Assembly: GCA_947579605.1 (NCBI GenBank)
Contig: OX388305.1
Span: forward strand, 19,109,542-19,173,541
Direction of reading: 5' to 3'
DNA: 64,000 nt
Source: Athripsodes cinereus
Lineage: Eukaryota; Arthropoda; Insecta; Trichoptera; Leptoceridae
The notes below the pieces were generated by a model. The model saw nothing but the letters and a program-made list of their open reading frames with translations, did no database searches and had not been told where the DNA came from. The position numbers were made by a program, and so were the translations under genes. This document shows positions 32,535 through 43,669 of the stretch, piece by piece. Within the stretch, counting starts at the first letter, position 1, and each line of letters opens with the position of its first letter.

Positions 32535-33700
32535 GATGTATCTTTTGCAAAAAAGGTTAATATGGTGTGCCGCAAAATTAAAAGTAAGAAATTTTTGTAC
32601 ACATAGACATATTTGAACGACCTGAATGTAATCCTTTTTTAGAAAATAATTATGGCACATGTTATTGGTTGATAGCTGACTCATGAAAGGAAAACCTTTT
32701 TATTTGCACTTTAATTTGTAGTAATTGTTTGTTTTGGTACTTGAAGGATGAAATGAAATCAAATAAGAAAAATTTATGATAAACACTCATATTACAAATA
32801 CGAATTCGAAGAAGTTTTTTCGAAAAGCTAAACATTTGTAAACAATTCGCATAATGAGAGTTTATTTATATCTTTGATGGTAACACTATCCGTTCATCCA
32901 TAAAGCCACATAAAGTAATTATTAGACCAGAATAGGCGGTCAAAAAAATAATCGATTATTTGTAATTAATAGGTGAGTTTAATGTAGTTTCGTAGTAGGC
33001 ACGAGCGTATAAAGGAGAGCAACAACCCCCCCCCCCACCCCATCTCTAATATATTTCAAAAATACTATAGAACCAGGTCCAAAAAGCGTTAAAATACCAT
33101 TTGACATCTTATTTTTTTTCGAAATACTCGCATGAATACACTCCTCTTTGTCTACGAGTATACCTACCATTAAAAATCAACCCAATTAAAGGCTAGAAAA
33201 AATGAGGTATCGAAAAAATCATATTGATTTAATTGGTTAGAAGCTAAAGAAAGTAGTTTTTTTTTATTTCTGAGAGCTAAGAGCAAAAAGAAGCAATTTT
33301 ATAAGAGAGTTAAAATGAGTTTGCTGCGCTTCGTTCGTTGGGTCAATATTTTTATTATAAGCTACTGCCCCACCCTTGCAAACGTAATAAAAACGCCTTT
33401 GGTGTTAGGTGTGCCTATTACTCGCTTTCCCATTATTGCGGTTGATTGGTGGCGTTACACAACACAGAAGTATTTCGAATGAATTCGTAAATAATGTTAT
33501 TTTCACTATTTCTAAACATTTATTTAACCCAATTACCTTTTCGCCGTGGTGAGCTATTTTTGTTCTACTTTTGCGTCTTATTTGTTTAAATATTGTGATT
33601 AATTTAGGTTTATTTAATTAAAATACTTATTCACAAAAGCGGCGTTTAAGAGAGAGCCTAATTAGAGTTATTCGCACGAAGGTGGTTTTAGCTGGTCTGT
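32535..33700. other. Intergenic sequence with a poly-C run
   Basis: A run of C residues lies at 33026-33041. The segment 33340-33480 is slightly less AT-rich but shows no motif. Confidence 0.4.
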
Positions 33701-33703
33701 CCT

Positions 33704-33901
33704 TTAGACCTGCCCATGAGGATAATTTTGATTCAAATGTGCAGATAGATAAGAGTCTACGACTCCTGAAATATCCGAGTGTGAGACGGGTCTATCTTCA
33801 ATAATCCAATAACTAACTTTTCTCCTTTCTTCTTCCTCAAGTGGGATTGTGAGTGTACTACCTATTCGCTTTCTTAAAGACAGGAATAAGACATTCAAAC
33901 A
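33704..33901 (-). CDS. Weak candidate exon, unidentified
   Basis: On the minus strand an acceptor-like TATAGCAATCAG precedes about 63 codons in frame, including NVLFLSLRKRIGSTLTIPLE, then ERRKVSYWIIEDRPVSHSDI. They end HGQV and a TAA. GGGCAG/GTCTAA at the end could be a weak donor. Residue composition is less AT-driven than neighbouring frames. No family is recognised; it may be an old transposon piece. Confidence 0.22.
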   Translation of the reverse strand, partial: CLNVLFLSLRKRIGSTLTIPLEEEERRKVSYWIIEDRPVSHSDISGVVDSYLSAHLNQNYPHGQV

Positions 33902-33959
33902 AACCTGATTGCTATACGGTATATGTTTTACGTATATTCTAATTATCAATGTAATTCAT

Positions 33960-34940
33960 AATACGAAATCTCTTTTACTGTCAATTTTAACTATCCTTCT
34001 TTCATTAGATAGATTTCTTTAACATACTAATATCGCACCACTATTGATTCGCCAGCCAAGTAACAGATAATCACCTACATAGTTTTTGAACATTTTATAT
34101 GATAAAAAAAATACTTTTGATTTCACAGAAGAGAATGGGAGTTAATGATATTTTTGTTGGGATTTCTACGGAATTGGGTATATGTATTGATGTAATATTA
34201 TGTAGTTGAACAAAATGTGTATCTTATACTAAGAAAAATGCCTGAATGTTCAGGTGTCTCTTATTTACTAAGCCCATAGCGGACTAGATAGATTGATGAG
34301 TCTCATTTGCCTTGATGGATTATAAAACTAATTTTACTGTATTTTATTTTTGTATCCAGTATGTTTGGTAGCAGTTTCATTTTAGACGAGACAAGATAAA
34401 AAAAAAAAGTTTTTTATACCTACATATAAATGTAGAGACTTTTTTTTGTAAAACACGAAAGTTACAAATGAGTCTTTCAAACGAAAATTTTTCAGAAACA
34501 ATATTTAAAGGGATACATCATACCGATCACCATTTATCGCTTTTCTCAGAAACAGTAAGTTGGGACGAGTTCGCTTAAGTATCTACTTAATTCTTGCGCC
34601 GATAGGTATGTTTATTTACCACTTCGTATAAAGTTCCTTATGATGATGATGATGATGATTCTGCATGATTTTATTTTGACGCCGTTTAACAGTCCCTAGA
34701 CCGTCTCAAGGGCGCCTATTATTTTTTTTAACTATTATATAATTTTGAAAGCACTTTTAATTGTCACAAAATTTGATTAAAATGCAAGACTTTTATGTGA
34801 GATTCAATTGTAAGTATTATTAATTGTCACAAATTCATACATTTTTATATATGAAATTTTTAACTAGATTACCTAAAAGTAATAACACCCAAAAATATTA
34901 ACTTAAAAAAACTATTGAAACTAAAAACAGTGTACTTAAA
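33960..34940. other. AT-rich intergenic sequence
   Basis: A (ATG)n microsatellite lies at 34639-34660. Nothing else was recognised. Confidence 0.4.
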
Positions 34941-34945
34941 TTTTG

Positions 34946-35067
34946 TTTATTTGAATCATTCATCATCATCATCATCATGATGATGATGAATGATTCAAAT
35001 AAATCATTACACTTTTTTTCAAATCATTATTACCTAATAATGATTTGAATCATTATTAGGTAATAAT
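34946..35067. repeat. Nested perfect palindromes
   Basis: A 25-bp inverted repeat (34946-34970 against 34979-35003, 8-base loop) is built around ATTTGAATCATT and CAT/ATG triplets. It is followed by a 20-bp inverted repeat (35026-35045 against 35048-35067, 2-base loop), each arm of which is itself a smaller palindrome (AATCATTATT-ACCT-AATAATGATT). All arms share the AATCATT word. Confidence 0.75.
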
Positions 35068-35845
35068 TATGCCTCAATTTATTTTCTTGTCATTGTCAGA
35101 GCGAGTTGTGTTAGATTATTAAGATGATTATTTTTTACAAGGTATTTCATAACTTACACGACTATTTTTTATTAGTAAAAAAATATCTTTTGAAAATATT
35201 GGTTAAGTGATACATTTTTACCTATATTTTTTTTGACACTGGGAGGATGGCTTGCATGTTTGTTGCATGCAGTAATAGTAATAATTTTGTATGTAGGATG
35301 AGCCTATTTAGTATGAAAATCTTAGGTACTCCACTGATGTCTTAATTGAAGATACAAATCCTCCTTTACACGAGACTTGTCTCTATAAGGAGGATGTTTA
35401 GATTTAAGTTTTATCAAATAGTCTATGTATTGTAATGTCTGTATAATTATTGTTAAATAAAATAAATAAAAAAAAAAAATCTTAAAGCATGAAATAATAT
35501 TGTATTTTTTTTTAACAAAACGTTCTTACCTACCGGAAGAGATCCTTTAATTCACAACTTTGACAATTTGGGTGGATGAATATTGAAGTTTTTTTTACAA
35601 TAGAATACTCTTCTTTATGTCCACATTTTGATTAAACGCTTTAAAAAGTTATTCGACTTTTATTCAAGATTTTCAGAAAAGAAAAACTTTATTCCGTCAA
35701 TTCGTGATGACCTGTTCGCAAAAGATGGAAAAAGAAAAAATCTATCTATAATTTTATTAATTTTGAATTATGTATGTAACATTTTATTCCTAAAGATTCT
35801 TTAATCACATAAATTTTCAGTTTTGAGAGTCGAAAAGATAAAATT
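35068..35845. other. AT-rich intergenic sequence
   Basis: No supported feature. Confidence 0.4.
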
Positions 35846-35847
35846 GC

Positions 35848-36290
35848 TAATCCACACATAAATATTCTAATGCGTTCGTATGTATGTTCGTATGTCCTTT
35901 ATGGACTCTGAAATAAGGAAAGACAGAAGTAAAATAATACACTCTATACGAGGTCTCAACTCCTGGGCACGTTCAAGGCTAAAAACATTTAAAATATCTT
36001 ATGTATTGATAAAGAAATTATAATAATAAAATTTGTATGGGAAAATCTATGAAAGTATTTGTAAGTAGCAATATTCATAGTCGAACATTTTTCAGTGTAT
36101 TGAATTAATTACAAAATGGATGTAACGAGAAATACATCAGTACTGAAACTTAACATTTAGGGATTATTTTGGTTATAAATTATAGCGTTTGGTTATGATA
36201 AAAACTCCTGAATTATGCGAGTTAAAATTGCATATTTATGACATCTTGGGCTAATTTCATAATGGCCGACATGAATGGCATAGAATCCAA
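35848..36290 (+). repeat. Dispersed repeat family C, copy 1
   Basis: It shares with 38083-38535 a long, near-collinear sequence: AATCCACACATAAATATT, CTCTGAAATAAGGAAAGACA, AAAATAATACACTCTATACG, CTTATGTATTGATAAAGA and TAATTTCATAATGG-like words. It is non-coding. It may be the 5' part of a Helitron-like element (see 38083-39222). Confidence 0.65.
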
Positions 36291-36454
36291 TACATTAATA
36301 TTTTGGTTGGTACATCGGTTCATTTGTTTGTTTGTTTTTTGACTTTTATGTCCTCTGTACGATATGTGTCATCCAGTATGCGAGCTGAAAACATTTAATA
36401 AGTATTCTTTTATAAAGATTTAATTTATAAATCATGATGTATTAACATTTTTTA

Positions 36455-36712
36455 TTTTATCCCGTGGAGCACCCGGTAAAGAATTGGTCTCCCACTCTTC
36501 TGCGTAAGTTTTCGAGTGTCCTGTAAAAGGCAGGTGTTTTCGAAAAAATTAAGACATTTTTCATCTTAAATTAAGTGATGAGGTATGCCACCCATCCTGA
36601 ATGTCTTGATTTTATATTGGCACGAAGAGGACAGTTTGCATGTTTCTTACATGCAGCTGATCTGCTGGCTACCCCAGTTGTGGGATATGCCGTGATGGTA
36701 TAGTATAGTAGT
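36455..36712 (+). repeat. SINE-A dispersed repeat, full length
   Basis: This is the best sense copy. It starts ATCCCGTGGAGCACCCGGTA, passes GGTCTCCCACTCTTCTGCGT, GAGTGTCCTGTAAAAGGCAG, CATCCTGAATGTCTTG, ATTGGCACGAAGAGGACAG and GCAGCTGATCTGCTGGCTAC, and ends CCAGTTGTGGGATATGCCGT, then GATGGTATAGTATAGTAGTA. The TAG-rich tail resembles a retrotransposon 3' microsatellite. Confidence 0.8.
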
Positions 36713-36715
36713 AGT

Positions 36716-37355
36716 ATGTATTAACAATCTTTTGTCGATGTTATGAAAAATCACAAAAATCTCATATTATCTACAACGATCGACAATATGCATTCTTATT
36801 TTATTGTAGGATATTCTGAGTTTCTTCTTATTTCTAAATATAGTTATCTGTTATATCAAACACAGAGAATTTAGAAAGATTTATCATATCAAATGATGTG
36901 TATCATTTTTAATAAAATTATCTCATAATATGTCATCATAATAATATATAATAATTATACCAAACATTAGATAACATTATTTCTAAAACTTGCATATATT
37001 ATGTAAGTAGGCACTTTTGAAATACTGTATATCATTACCTACTTATTATTATGCTTGCATCAATTTGTTTTTTATACCATTCCATCTGAGTACACACTAT
37101 CACTTTTCTAAATTTAAAATATCAAATTGTAAAAACAAATGCTGGTTAAACTTTTGAATAGAATGCTTTTTTTCAATATCTTTCATTTCAGTATTTGCCT
37201 TTGTTGTATGCTGTTATACGTATTATTTATCGACTTTTAAACCACTCAACACAACTTATTGATAAAAACGAAATATATTAACTAGATTATTTAAAATCTA
37301 CAAGTTGTTAACGTATATTATGAACCATTGTTTACGAAATATGTTTTGACGTTTT
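36716..37355. other. AT-rich intergenic sequence
   Basis: No supported feature. Confidence 0.4.
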
Positions 37356-37360
37356 TGACA

Positions 37361-37507
37361 GATGGTACGCGCGGCTAAACAATCAAATAACGTCGGCGGT
37401 TCTTTGAAACCTGTTATGTGCTGCAAACCAATTTTAAAATTTGGTTTGGAGCGCATAAGAGGTTTCGTAGAACCAACGACGATATTATATTTTTAAACGT
37501 TCCATCT
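37361..37507. mobile_element. 147-bp foldback hairpin
   Basis: The ends GATGG...CCATC enclose arms of about 60 bases: CGTCGGCGGTTCTTTGAAAC, CTGTTATGTGCTGCAAACCA against GGTTTGGAGCGCATAAGAGG, TTTCGTAGAACCAACGACGA. They meet at a near-perfect centre (CAAACCAATTTTAAAATTTG). Mismatches are spread evenly. It is most likely a MITE; a long miRNA-like precursor cannot be excluded. Confidence 0.6.
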
Positions 37508-37509
37508 AA

Positions 37510-38080
37510 TATTATATTTTTTTCTCAGTCCAGCGTGACCAGATTTGGTAGTTTCCTACTTTTTTGGTAGTATTGGCAACAGTGTTTAGTAGTTAAATTC
37601 TTTGGTAGATCAATGAGCCTGGTCGGTAACCGGTAGATAAAGTATCAGGAATTCGGTAAAAGTACCCGATACTTAATGATTCGAGTAAATTAATATTCTT
37701 TAAGAAAATCGAGGATTTTTTGAAATATTTAAAATCAATACCATTTTGATAATTCGTTGACGGGGGGACGGACGGACTAGGGACAGAAATATTAAAATTG
37801 GATGACGGGGGGGGGGCAAGGGACAGAAATATAAGCACGTAACATTTTTCGTCCGAAAGTATCGTACCTGGTATTGAACATAAATAATTGCCGGTACAAA
37901 TACCCGAAACCCGTTATGTTCTAGAAAAAGGTATTTTGAGAAAATAATCTTAAAAAACCGAAGTGTTTAAAATATTTCAAAAATTCTACACCACTTTGAA
38001 GAATTTAACAGTTTTTAACCTAGACAAGCAATAATTTCGTAAAATAAAATTTGGTCACACTGGTTCTCATTACAATTATT
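37510..38080. other. Intergenic sequence with a poly-G run
   Basis: A short G-rich tract lies at 37804-37818. The open stretch at 37593-37838 (minus) is proline/serine-rich because of it and is not a credible gene. Confidence 0.4.
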
Positions 38081-38082
38081 AT

Positions 38083-39222
38083 AAATCCACACATAAATAT
38101 TTGAGTCGGTTCGTATGTGCGTATGTCCTCAATGGACTCTGAAATAAGGAAAGACAGAAGTAAAATAATACACTCTATACGAGGTGTCATCTCCTGGGCA
38201 AGTTTAAGGCTAAAAATATTTTAAATATCTTATGTATTGATAAAGATATTACAATTTTAATGAGATTCCCATACATTCGCTTGACAAAATTGCCAAGCGA
38301 ATGTATGAAAATCCAATATTTATAGCCAAACATTTTTCATTGTATTGAATTAATTTCAAAATGGATGTAACAATAAATAAAACAATACTGAAACTAAATA
38401 ATTAGGGACTGTTTACATAATGAAACATTGTGATTGCTAATGACAAAAAATCCTGAATTATGTGAATAAAAATTGCATATTTTTGACATTTTGAGCTATT
38501 TTCATAATGGAGGATATTATGAGACCATAGAAATCCATACTGTAGAATAAGAATAGTATTATGCAAAAAATCCATAAACAATGTTAATTGATTTTTTGTA
38601 TAAATAAATACAAAAGTACCTCGGTACTAGCCATAAGAACCTATTTATTTTCGCCTAATATTTTTCTTTACTTTTTTTTTATTTCATGGCAAATCACTTG
38701 AAGATTTATGTAGGTACTACAAACTAAAAATACCAATTCGAATGTGGCAATTACATAACATTTAGGTCCAAAATTACTCGCAAATGAGTGGATGGTCTTG
38801 AGAAGAATAGAATAGAATAACGTTTAGGTACCAACAATTTTTTTTCAGAATGATATAATTTACCCGCTTTTTTTCTTATTTAAGTACGGGATGTCAAACT
38901 TTAAGTTTTTCAGCACTTTTTTCGATGTAGGTACCTACTTTCTTTTGTTTTATCGGCATGTGAGGTGTCAAACTTTAAGATTTTTCTTTGGGAAGATGTT
39001 TGTAACACTTTTTTCATGAAGGTACCTACCAATTTTGTTAGTTAAATATGGGCATGTGGGGAGTCAAACATTAAGTATTCTCATTGGCTATAACTTTTTA
39101 TTACTTTTTTCCACGTAAGCGCATACTCCATTTTAGTCCAATAAGGTTATGTCATTTTAACCCATGTATTTGCACGGTTTCTGTTTATTTAAACCCGAGC
39201 AATGCCGGGTTACAAAAGCTTG
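38083..39222 (+). mobile_element. Possible Helitron-like element with family C 5' part
   Basis: Family C sequence occupies 38083-38535. At 39192-39211 the hairpin AACCCG-agcaatgc-CGGGTT is followed by ACAAAAG and CTTG, then T. A GC hairpin about 8 bases before a CTRR-type end is the Helitron 3' signature. Many arthropod Helitrons end in a related CCGGG hairpin plus CTAGT, so CTTG here would be a mutated end. Three degenerate units (GTCAAACTTTAAG ... CACTTTTTTC ... GGTACCTAC) lie between. No Rep/helicase sequence is present, and the 5' end is not defined. Confidence 0.4.
38885..39130 (+). repeat. Degenerate tandem repeat, about three 80-90-bp units
   Basis: Each unit has a GTCAAACTTTAAG-like word, then a CACTTTTTTC-like word, then in two units GGTACCTAC. 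The units start near 38885, 38955 and 39045. Confidence 0.55.
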
Positions 39223-39331
39223 TTATTAATAATTGAATAATTGGAATAACTTACTGAAGATTCATTTAATGAAATTAAAAAATATGAAAATATAACACTG
39301 TATTACATTAACTATGAGCAATTGTTGACTC

Positions 39332-39412
39332 AGATGCCTTTCGGGTAGACATCACCATCAGTGAGTCGATTTTATAATATAAAAACTCATTGATGATAGG
39401 ACCCAAAGGCAT
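39332..39412. mobile_element. Short imperfect hairpin element
   Basis: GATGCCTTTCGGGT ... ATCACCATCAGTGAGT pairs with ACTCATTGATGAT ... ACCCAAAGGCATC around an AT-rich loop, with arms of about 30 bases. It is MITE-like; no clear target duplication was found. Confidence 0.4.
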
Positions 39413-39419
39413 CCATACA

Positions 39420-39625
39420 AATACTCCTATACCATCACGCCATATCCTAAAACTGGGGTACCCAGCAAGCCAATCGCATGCAATAAATATTCAAGCTATC
39501 TTCTTTGTGCTAACAAGAAAATAAGACAATTAGGATCGGTAGTTATCCTTATCACTGAATTTTATACGTAAAATGTCTTTATTTTTTTTAACACTTGCCT
39601 TTCCATAGACACTCGAAAACTTACC
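39420..39625 (-). repeat. SINE-A, copy
   Basis: Landmarks are CTATACCATCACGCCATATC, TGGGGTACCCAGCAAGCCAA, GTAAAATGTC and CACTTGCCTTTCCATAGACA, followed by CTCGAAAACTTACCGG. Confidence 0.65.
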
Positions 39626-39629
39626 GGAA

Positions 39630-40540
39630 AACGGTGATTTATTAAAACCTTGTTTAATTTTATTAGTCATTAAAATAGTATTTATCACGTTTATGTGAAA
39701 ATATATAGTATTTTTATCTCTCAATATCTTGTATGTTATTGCAATTTTGAAATATAAAAATATACTAGCCTCGAATCGGCTAAAATAGTCGATGTTTATA
39801 TTTAAGTTAACCCTGACATTATTTTGCATTGGGTTGTGAGTTAACAAATGGATACTAGCTTACCTACTCATATTCAATTTGCTTTAGCTGAATTATTATT
39901 TAAAGAAATTTTTTATATACTTTGTTGCTTAATTTTCTTTATTCGATCATGTGTCTTAATGTATAATTGCATAAAACCTTTGTTTTATTGCATAGACTTG
40001 TAAACTATTTCCTAAGCGGAGCTGAAAAGTGTAACACGGTATATAGTATTACGTATATATTTACTCATAGTGTAAAATTGCTTTACAAAATAGCTCGTGC
40101 GAAGTATGTATTGTAGAAATAAAAGAAAAAATAAAGCCTTTACGTAGTAAATTAAATTTACTTGTTCGGTTGGAGCTACAAGGTTCGTTCAACCAACGTA
40201 CATTCTACGTGCTATACGTAGAACATTGTACACTTTTATTATTGTTCCAGATATTTTTATTAATACTACATACCTACCCACACACATACACACATTCAAT
40301 GAAATAAAACTTATTAGGTACTTGTAAATAAAACCATTACAACACAATAAATTGATCAAATGATACCTACTTAATAATGGGGTTATATTGTTTTAAAGAT
40401 TAAGCGTTTTGTGCACGAAAGTTTTGCTTTTTCCATAATTTGTCGAAAACTTAAAAGATTTTTTTTTTCATAATATTATTTATCGAGTGTAGTCAGTAGC
40501 ACATACTACATAAAATAGTGGGTTACAATACGTTTACAAC
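39630..40540. other. AT-rich intergenic sequence
   Basis: The minus-strand open stretch 39530-39847 overlaps SINE-A and is AT-driven. Nothing was recognised. Confidence 0.4.
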
Positions 40541-40544
40541 GGGT

Positions 40545-40705
40545 TAGAATTTTCTTCTACATTCCTGCTTATTTTCTGCTAGTCTCTTTAATTCTATATG
40601 TGTGTTTGAGTTCACGCCCCACCTCACTTGATCAATGTAAGTATGTCTTGTCTGGGCTCTATCATTCCTGTCTTCAGTTATGAGCAGACCTGGGTGCTTC
40701 ATATT
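40545..40705 (-). pseudogene. RTE-like C-terminal fragment (family D)
   Basis: About 50 codons are in frame on the minus strand: KHPGLLITEDRNDRAQTRHT, then YIDQVRWGVNSNTHIELKRL and AENKQECRRKF, then TAA. It aligns closely with the 57.3-57.5-kb copy (RHPGLLIAIAEGR ... AYMGQ ... ELKRLAENREKWRKN). The catalytic parts are missing. It is the cleanest copy of this tail in the window. Confidence 0.7.
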
Positions 40706-40759
40706 GAAGGTAATCTAGATTACTCGTTGTTGGCTGATCTTTTGAAGTTTTGATGTAGG

Positions 40760-41230
40760 TAATTATACTCACTACTGAATGTAATAAACACAAAGAGCTC
40801 CCTCTCCAGTGCAAATAAATTAAGAAATGAAAAACTCAATACTGACGTATTGAAGATGACAAATATTTGACATGTCATATTTTATAACCACCTGTTTTTA
40901 ACACTACATTAAAAAGTATTCGAGTGTTGAAAATCTAATTGACAATTAGCATAACTGCAATCACGTTTATTCTTCCGCTAAATTTGTATTCACAAAAATT
41001 AAAACTTGGAAAATTTTCTGTAGAGCTCCAGACAAAGAATGGGCACCCCAGTTTCCCGTGTCCTGTAAAAGACAGATATTCGAAAAGCACCATAGACAAG
41101 ACATTTAACACCTTTTAATCAGCGTTAATGTATGCCATTCATTCTAAGAATCTTAATTTTTATTGACACAGAAAGGACATCTTGAATGTTAATAACACTG
41201 GTTACTTTGCATGTCGAATACTACCCGAAA
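40760..41230. repeat. SINE-A fragments, two orientations
   Basis: A short antisense piece lies at 40775-40850. A longer sense piece at 41035-41220 contains TGTCCTGTAAAAGACAGATA, CATTCATTCTAAGAATCTTA and TTGACACAGAAAGGACATCT. Confidence 0.5.
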
Positions 41231-41234
41231 TCAG

Positions 41235-41825
41235 TACCTGCTCAAATATGAAATTTATTTTAGATATCCTACTAGAATAGTTTACACGGAAATAAACATC
41301 AAATTAATAAATAAGGACTAAATAGAATAATTACGTTAATCGCAAAAATTTGAGGAAATTATTTTAAGATTGGCAAAATCGTGATTCAAATGCGTTTGAC
41401 AGTCCTATGTCCATGTTCCATCATGATAATAAACAAACAATATAATATTCAGATAACATTTTGAGATATTTTTCATGTTTTTAACCTTGTGCCTACCCAG
41501 AGGACGAGATATTGTAAATGTGCCTTATTTCACCTCTATCTTTCTTAATGAAGGAATTCATTGAAGATAGGTTTATATATGATTATTATAGATACAAACG
41601 TGCTCAAATATGTATGCGAGTATTGCGAGTATACGTAAAATTCAATTAATTTAGTTGTGATATAGAATAGTTTGAAATTAGATAGATAGATACATCATAA
41701 TTATTGATTACACACCTTGAAGGTTAAGACATGTGTCAAATATTATGTATATTGAAAATTGAATTAAAATCAACACTCTCAATCGATGTAAGAATTCTAC
41801 TGTTTTCGGTCAGACCGTGATGTTT
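41235..41825. other. AT-rich intergenic sequence
   Basis: No supported feature. Confidence 0.4.
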
Positions 41826-41828
41826 GGT

Positions 41829-42130
41829 GGCTGGTGTTGCGCATGGGTAACGGTCATGTCTTTGAGTCACGAGATACCGGGTTCGAATCACGGTCAATAT
41901 TAAATAAGCTTTTTCAAACTGTTCTGGGTCTTCAAGTCTCCAATTCTGAGCTATTCGGATGGTCGATGGGTCTCCTTCAATGTTCTGGTTCTGGGTGATG
42001 GTTTCTTCTTCATATTATAATATATTGTGTTAAGCATATTGTGTAGGTATGTAAGATTTATACAGTATATTTGTTCAGATTAAGTGACTAAAGTCCGAAA
42101 TGTAACGCTTAACATGAATAAACGCATTAC
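41829..42130 (+). mobile_element. tRNA-derived SINE (family 1), diverged
   Basis: The head GGCTGGTGTTGCGCATGGGT, AACGGTCATGTCTTTGAGTC, then ACGAGATACCGGGTTCGAAT carries a B-box-like GGTTCGAATCA at 41880-41890. It matches the head of the 47.0-kb copy. The body contains TTCAAACTGTTCTGGGTCTTC, comparable to the CAGACTGTCTTGGGTCTGG of that copy. Confidence 0.65.
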
Positions 42131-42784
42131 ATATCATTCTACATATATAAAATAATTTGTGGATTTAAGAATTTCATTAATGGTGTGCAAGAAGACACAT
42201 CAATATATTAATCAAAAATTGAATACGTGGGTACGATCGATATTTTATTTGGTTGTAACCCTATCAGTTACTTATTTACAATCCAATATTACTTTTTCAA
42301 TAAAATTATGAAACGATTCCTAATATTCGAACGTTAACAACTTTCGACTTCATTCTGACACTACCTCCCGTGAGAATAATATTAATAATATGATTAACTC
42401 TGTAAGTGGTTGTATTGTTGACGTCGTTATGTTAGGGGAATACATTAATTTATTTTGGTTGAATGCCTAATAATTAATAAAATACATTAGTCACTCAATG
42501 GCGTTACGAACACAACAGCCGAAATGCTAGACCTTACCTGTGGTTTTCAGGCTTTTAAAACAGTCGCACACAGAAATTGAGCGACGTTGGATTATATCAA
42601 TTCTAAGAAAAGGAAAAGATGTGTATAATGTATCTCGTATTGCGTATCTCGTATTGTGGAATCATATTTGCACAATGCTAGAAAATGTGATCGAAAGACG
42701 TTAGAGCACCGAAATGATCATTTTAGCCAGCCTATAGCCAATTCATACGTGTTGGGGCGCATTTATTGCATAAAAAAAGATGTA
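42131..42784. other. Intergenic sequence
   Basis: A small direct repeat (TATCTCGTATTG twice) lies at 42632-42657. No supported gene. Confidence 0.4.
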
Positions 42785-42845
42785 TCCAGAAGATGATCTG
42801 CTGGCAACCTCACTTGTGGGATATGCCGTGTTGATGTAGAAGTAA
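42785..42845 (+). repeat. SINE-A tail fragment
   Basis: GATGATCTGCTGGCAACCTC, then ACTTGTGGGATATGCCGTG, is the last about 60 bases of SINE-A. Confidence 0.6.
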
Positions 42846-42896
42846 GATGTATAGAGGTTTTTGTAGTAAGCCTACATAAATACAACTTCATATAGC

Positions 42897-42975
42897 TTTC
42901 ACAGAAAGCAAAAAGCTAGTGTCGTTAAAGGGGAATTAGCTGGCTTCTGGGAAGGAACTGCGTACCTCTTGTGCA
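42897..42975 (-). mobile_element. tRNA-derived SINE (family 2), degenerate
   Basis: TTTCACAGAAAGCAAAAAGC, TAGTGTCGTTAAAGGGGAAT and TAGCTGGCTTCTGGGA align with the minus-strand copy at 61.75-61.80 kb. The tRNA part is eroded. Confidence 0.45.
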
Positions 42976-43099
42976 TGATGAGATCGATACTATTATTCCA
43001 GGCTGCCAACAAACTACAAACATTTATGTGAGGATAGATGTATAGGAAGTTCAGTTCTTTTTGCGACCCCACTTGAGATATATCGTGAATGTATATGTT

Positions 43100-43535
43100 T
43101 ATTGAGATCGGACTTACCTTATATGAAAATCCTTGACACGTCACTTAAGTCACGTACATATGTATAATATTAGTAATAATTGTACTTGGAAAACTCAATA
43201 CGCTAAGTAATGGCGATGAGTAGGTATAAGGTATAAATAATAATAACAATTATTATACAAATATGTACCTATAGATTTTTCTAATTAGATAGCTGTAGCC
43301 CATCAAGATTGACTTCAAAAAGTTACAATTAACCAGAATATTCGTTTATACTCAATTGAAAAATTTCCTTCATGAGAAAGTGTAATTTTCTTTAAATGTC
43401 TTTCCACTTATATTTATATAATATCACTTGTCTGAATGAATTGTCGCTATGGAAAATTCTGCCAGACAGCACGAAATACGTTTTTTTTTTAAATATATAG
43501 TTAATAGCAAAGCAAACAGCCGTAACTTAGTTAAT
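43100..43535. other. AT-rich intergenic sequence
   Basis: No supported feature. Confidence 0.4.
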
Positions 43536-43539
43536 GTTG

Positions 43540-43667
43540 TCAACCAACTGTATATGGTCCGATTTAATGTTAAATTGTTATAAATGAAACCCTTTTATAT
43601 TAAGTACTTCCACAGTGAACTTATCGATCACGTGTCAGCTTTCAGGAGCTTCCAGATTACGTAAATT
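43540..43667. mobile_element. Foldback element (family B), degenerate
   Basis: GTTGTCAACCAACTGTATAT at the outer end and GTGTCAGCTTTCAGGAGCTT further in keep the order and spacing of the 6.9-kb copy. Confidence 0.4.
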
Positions 43668-43669
43668 GA

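Noticed and set aside
34639..34660. A CRISPR-like or regulatory array
   Set aside because: It is a plain ATG microsatellite with no spacers.
37593..37838. Proline/serine-rich protein
   Set aside because: The composition comes from a poly-G tract; there is no start context and no homology.
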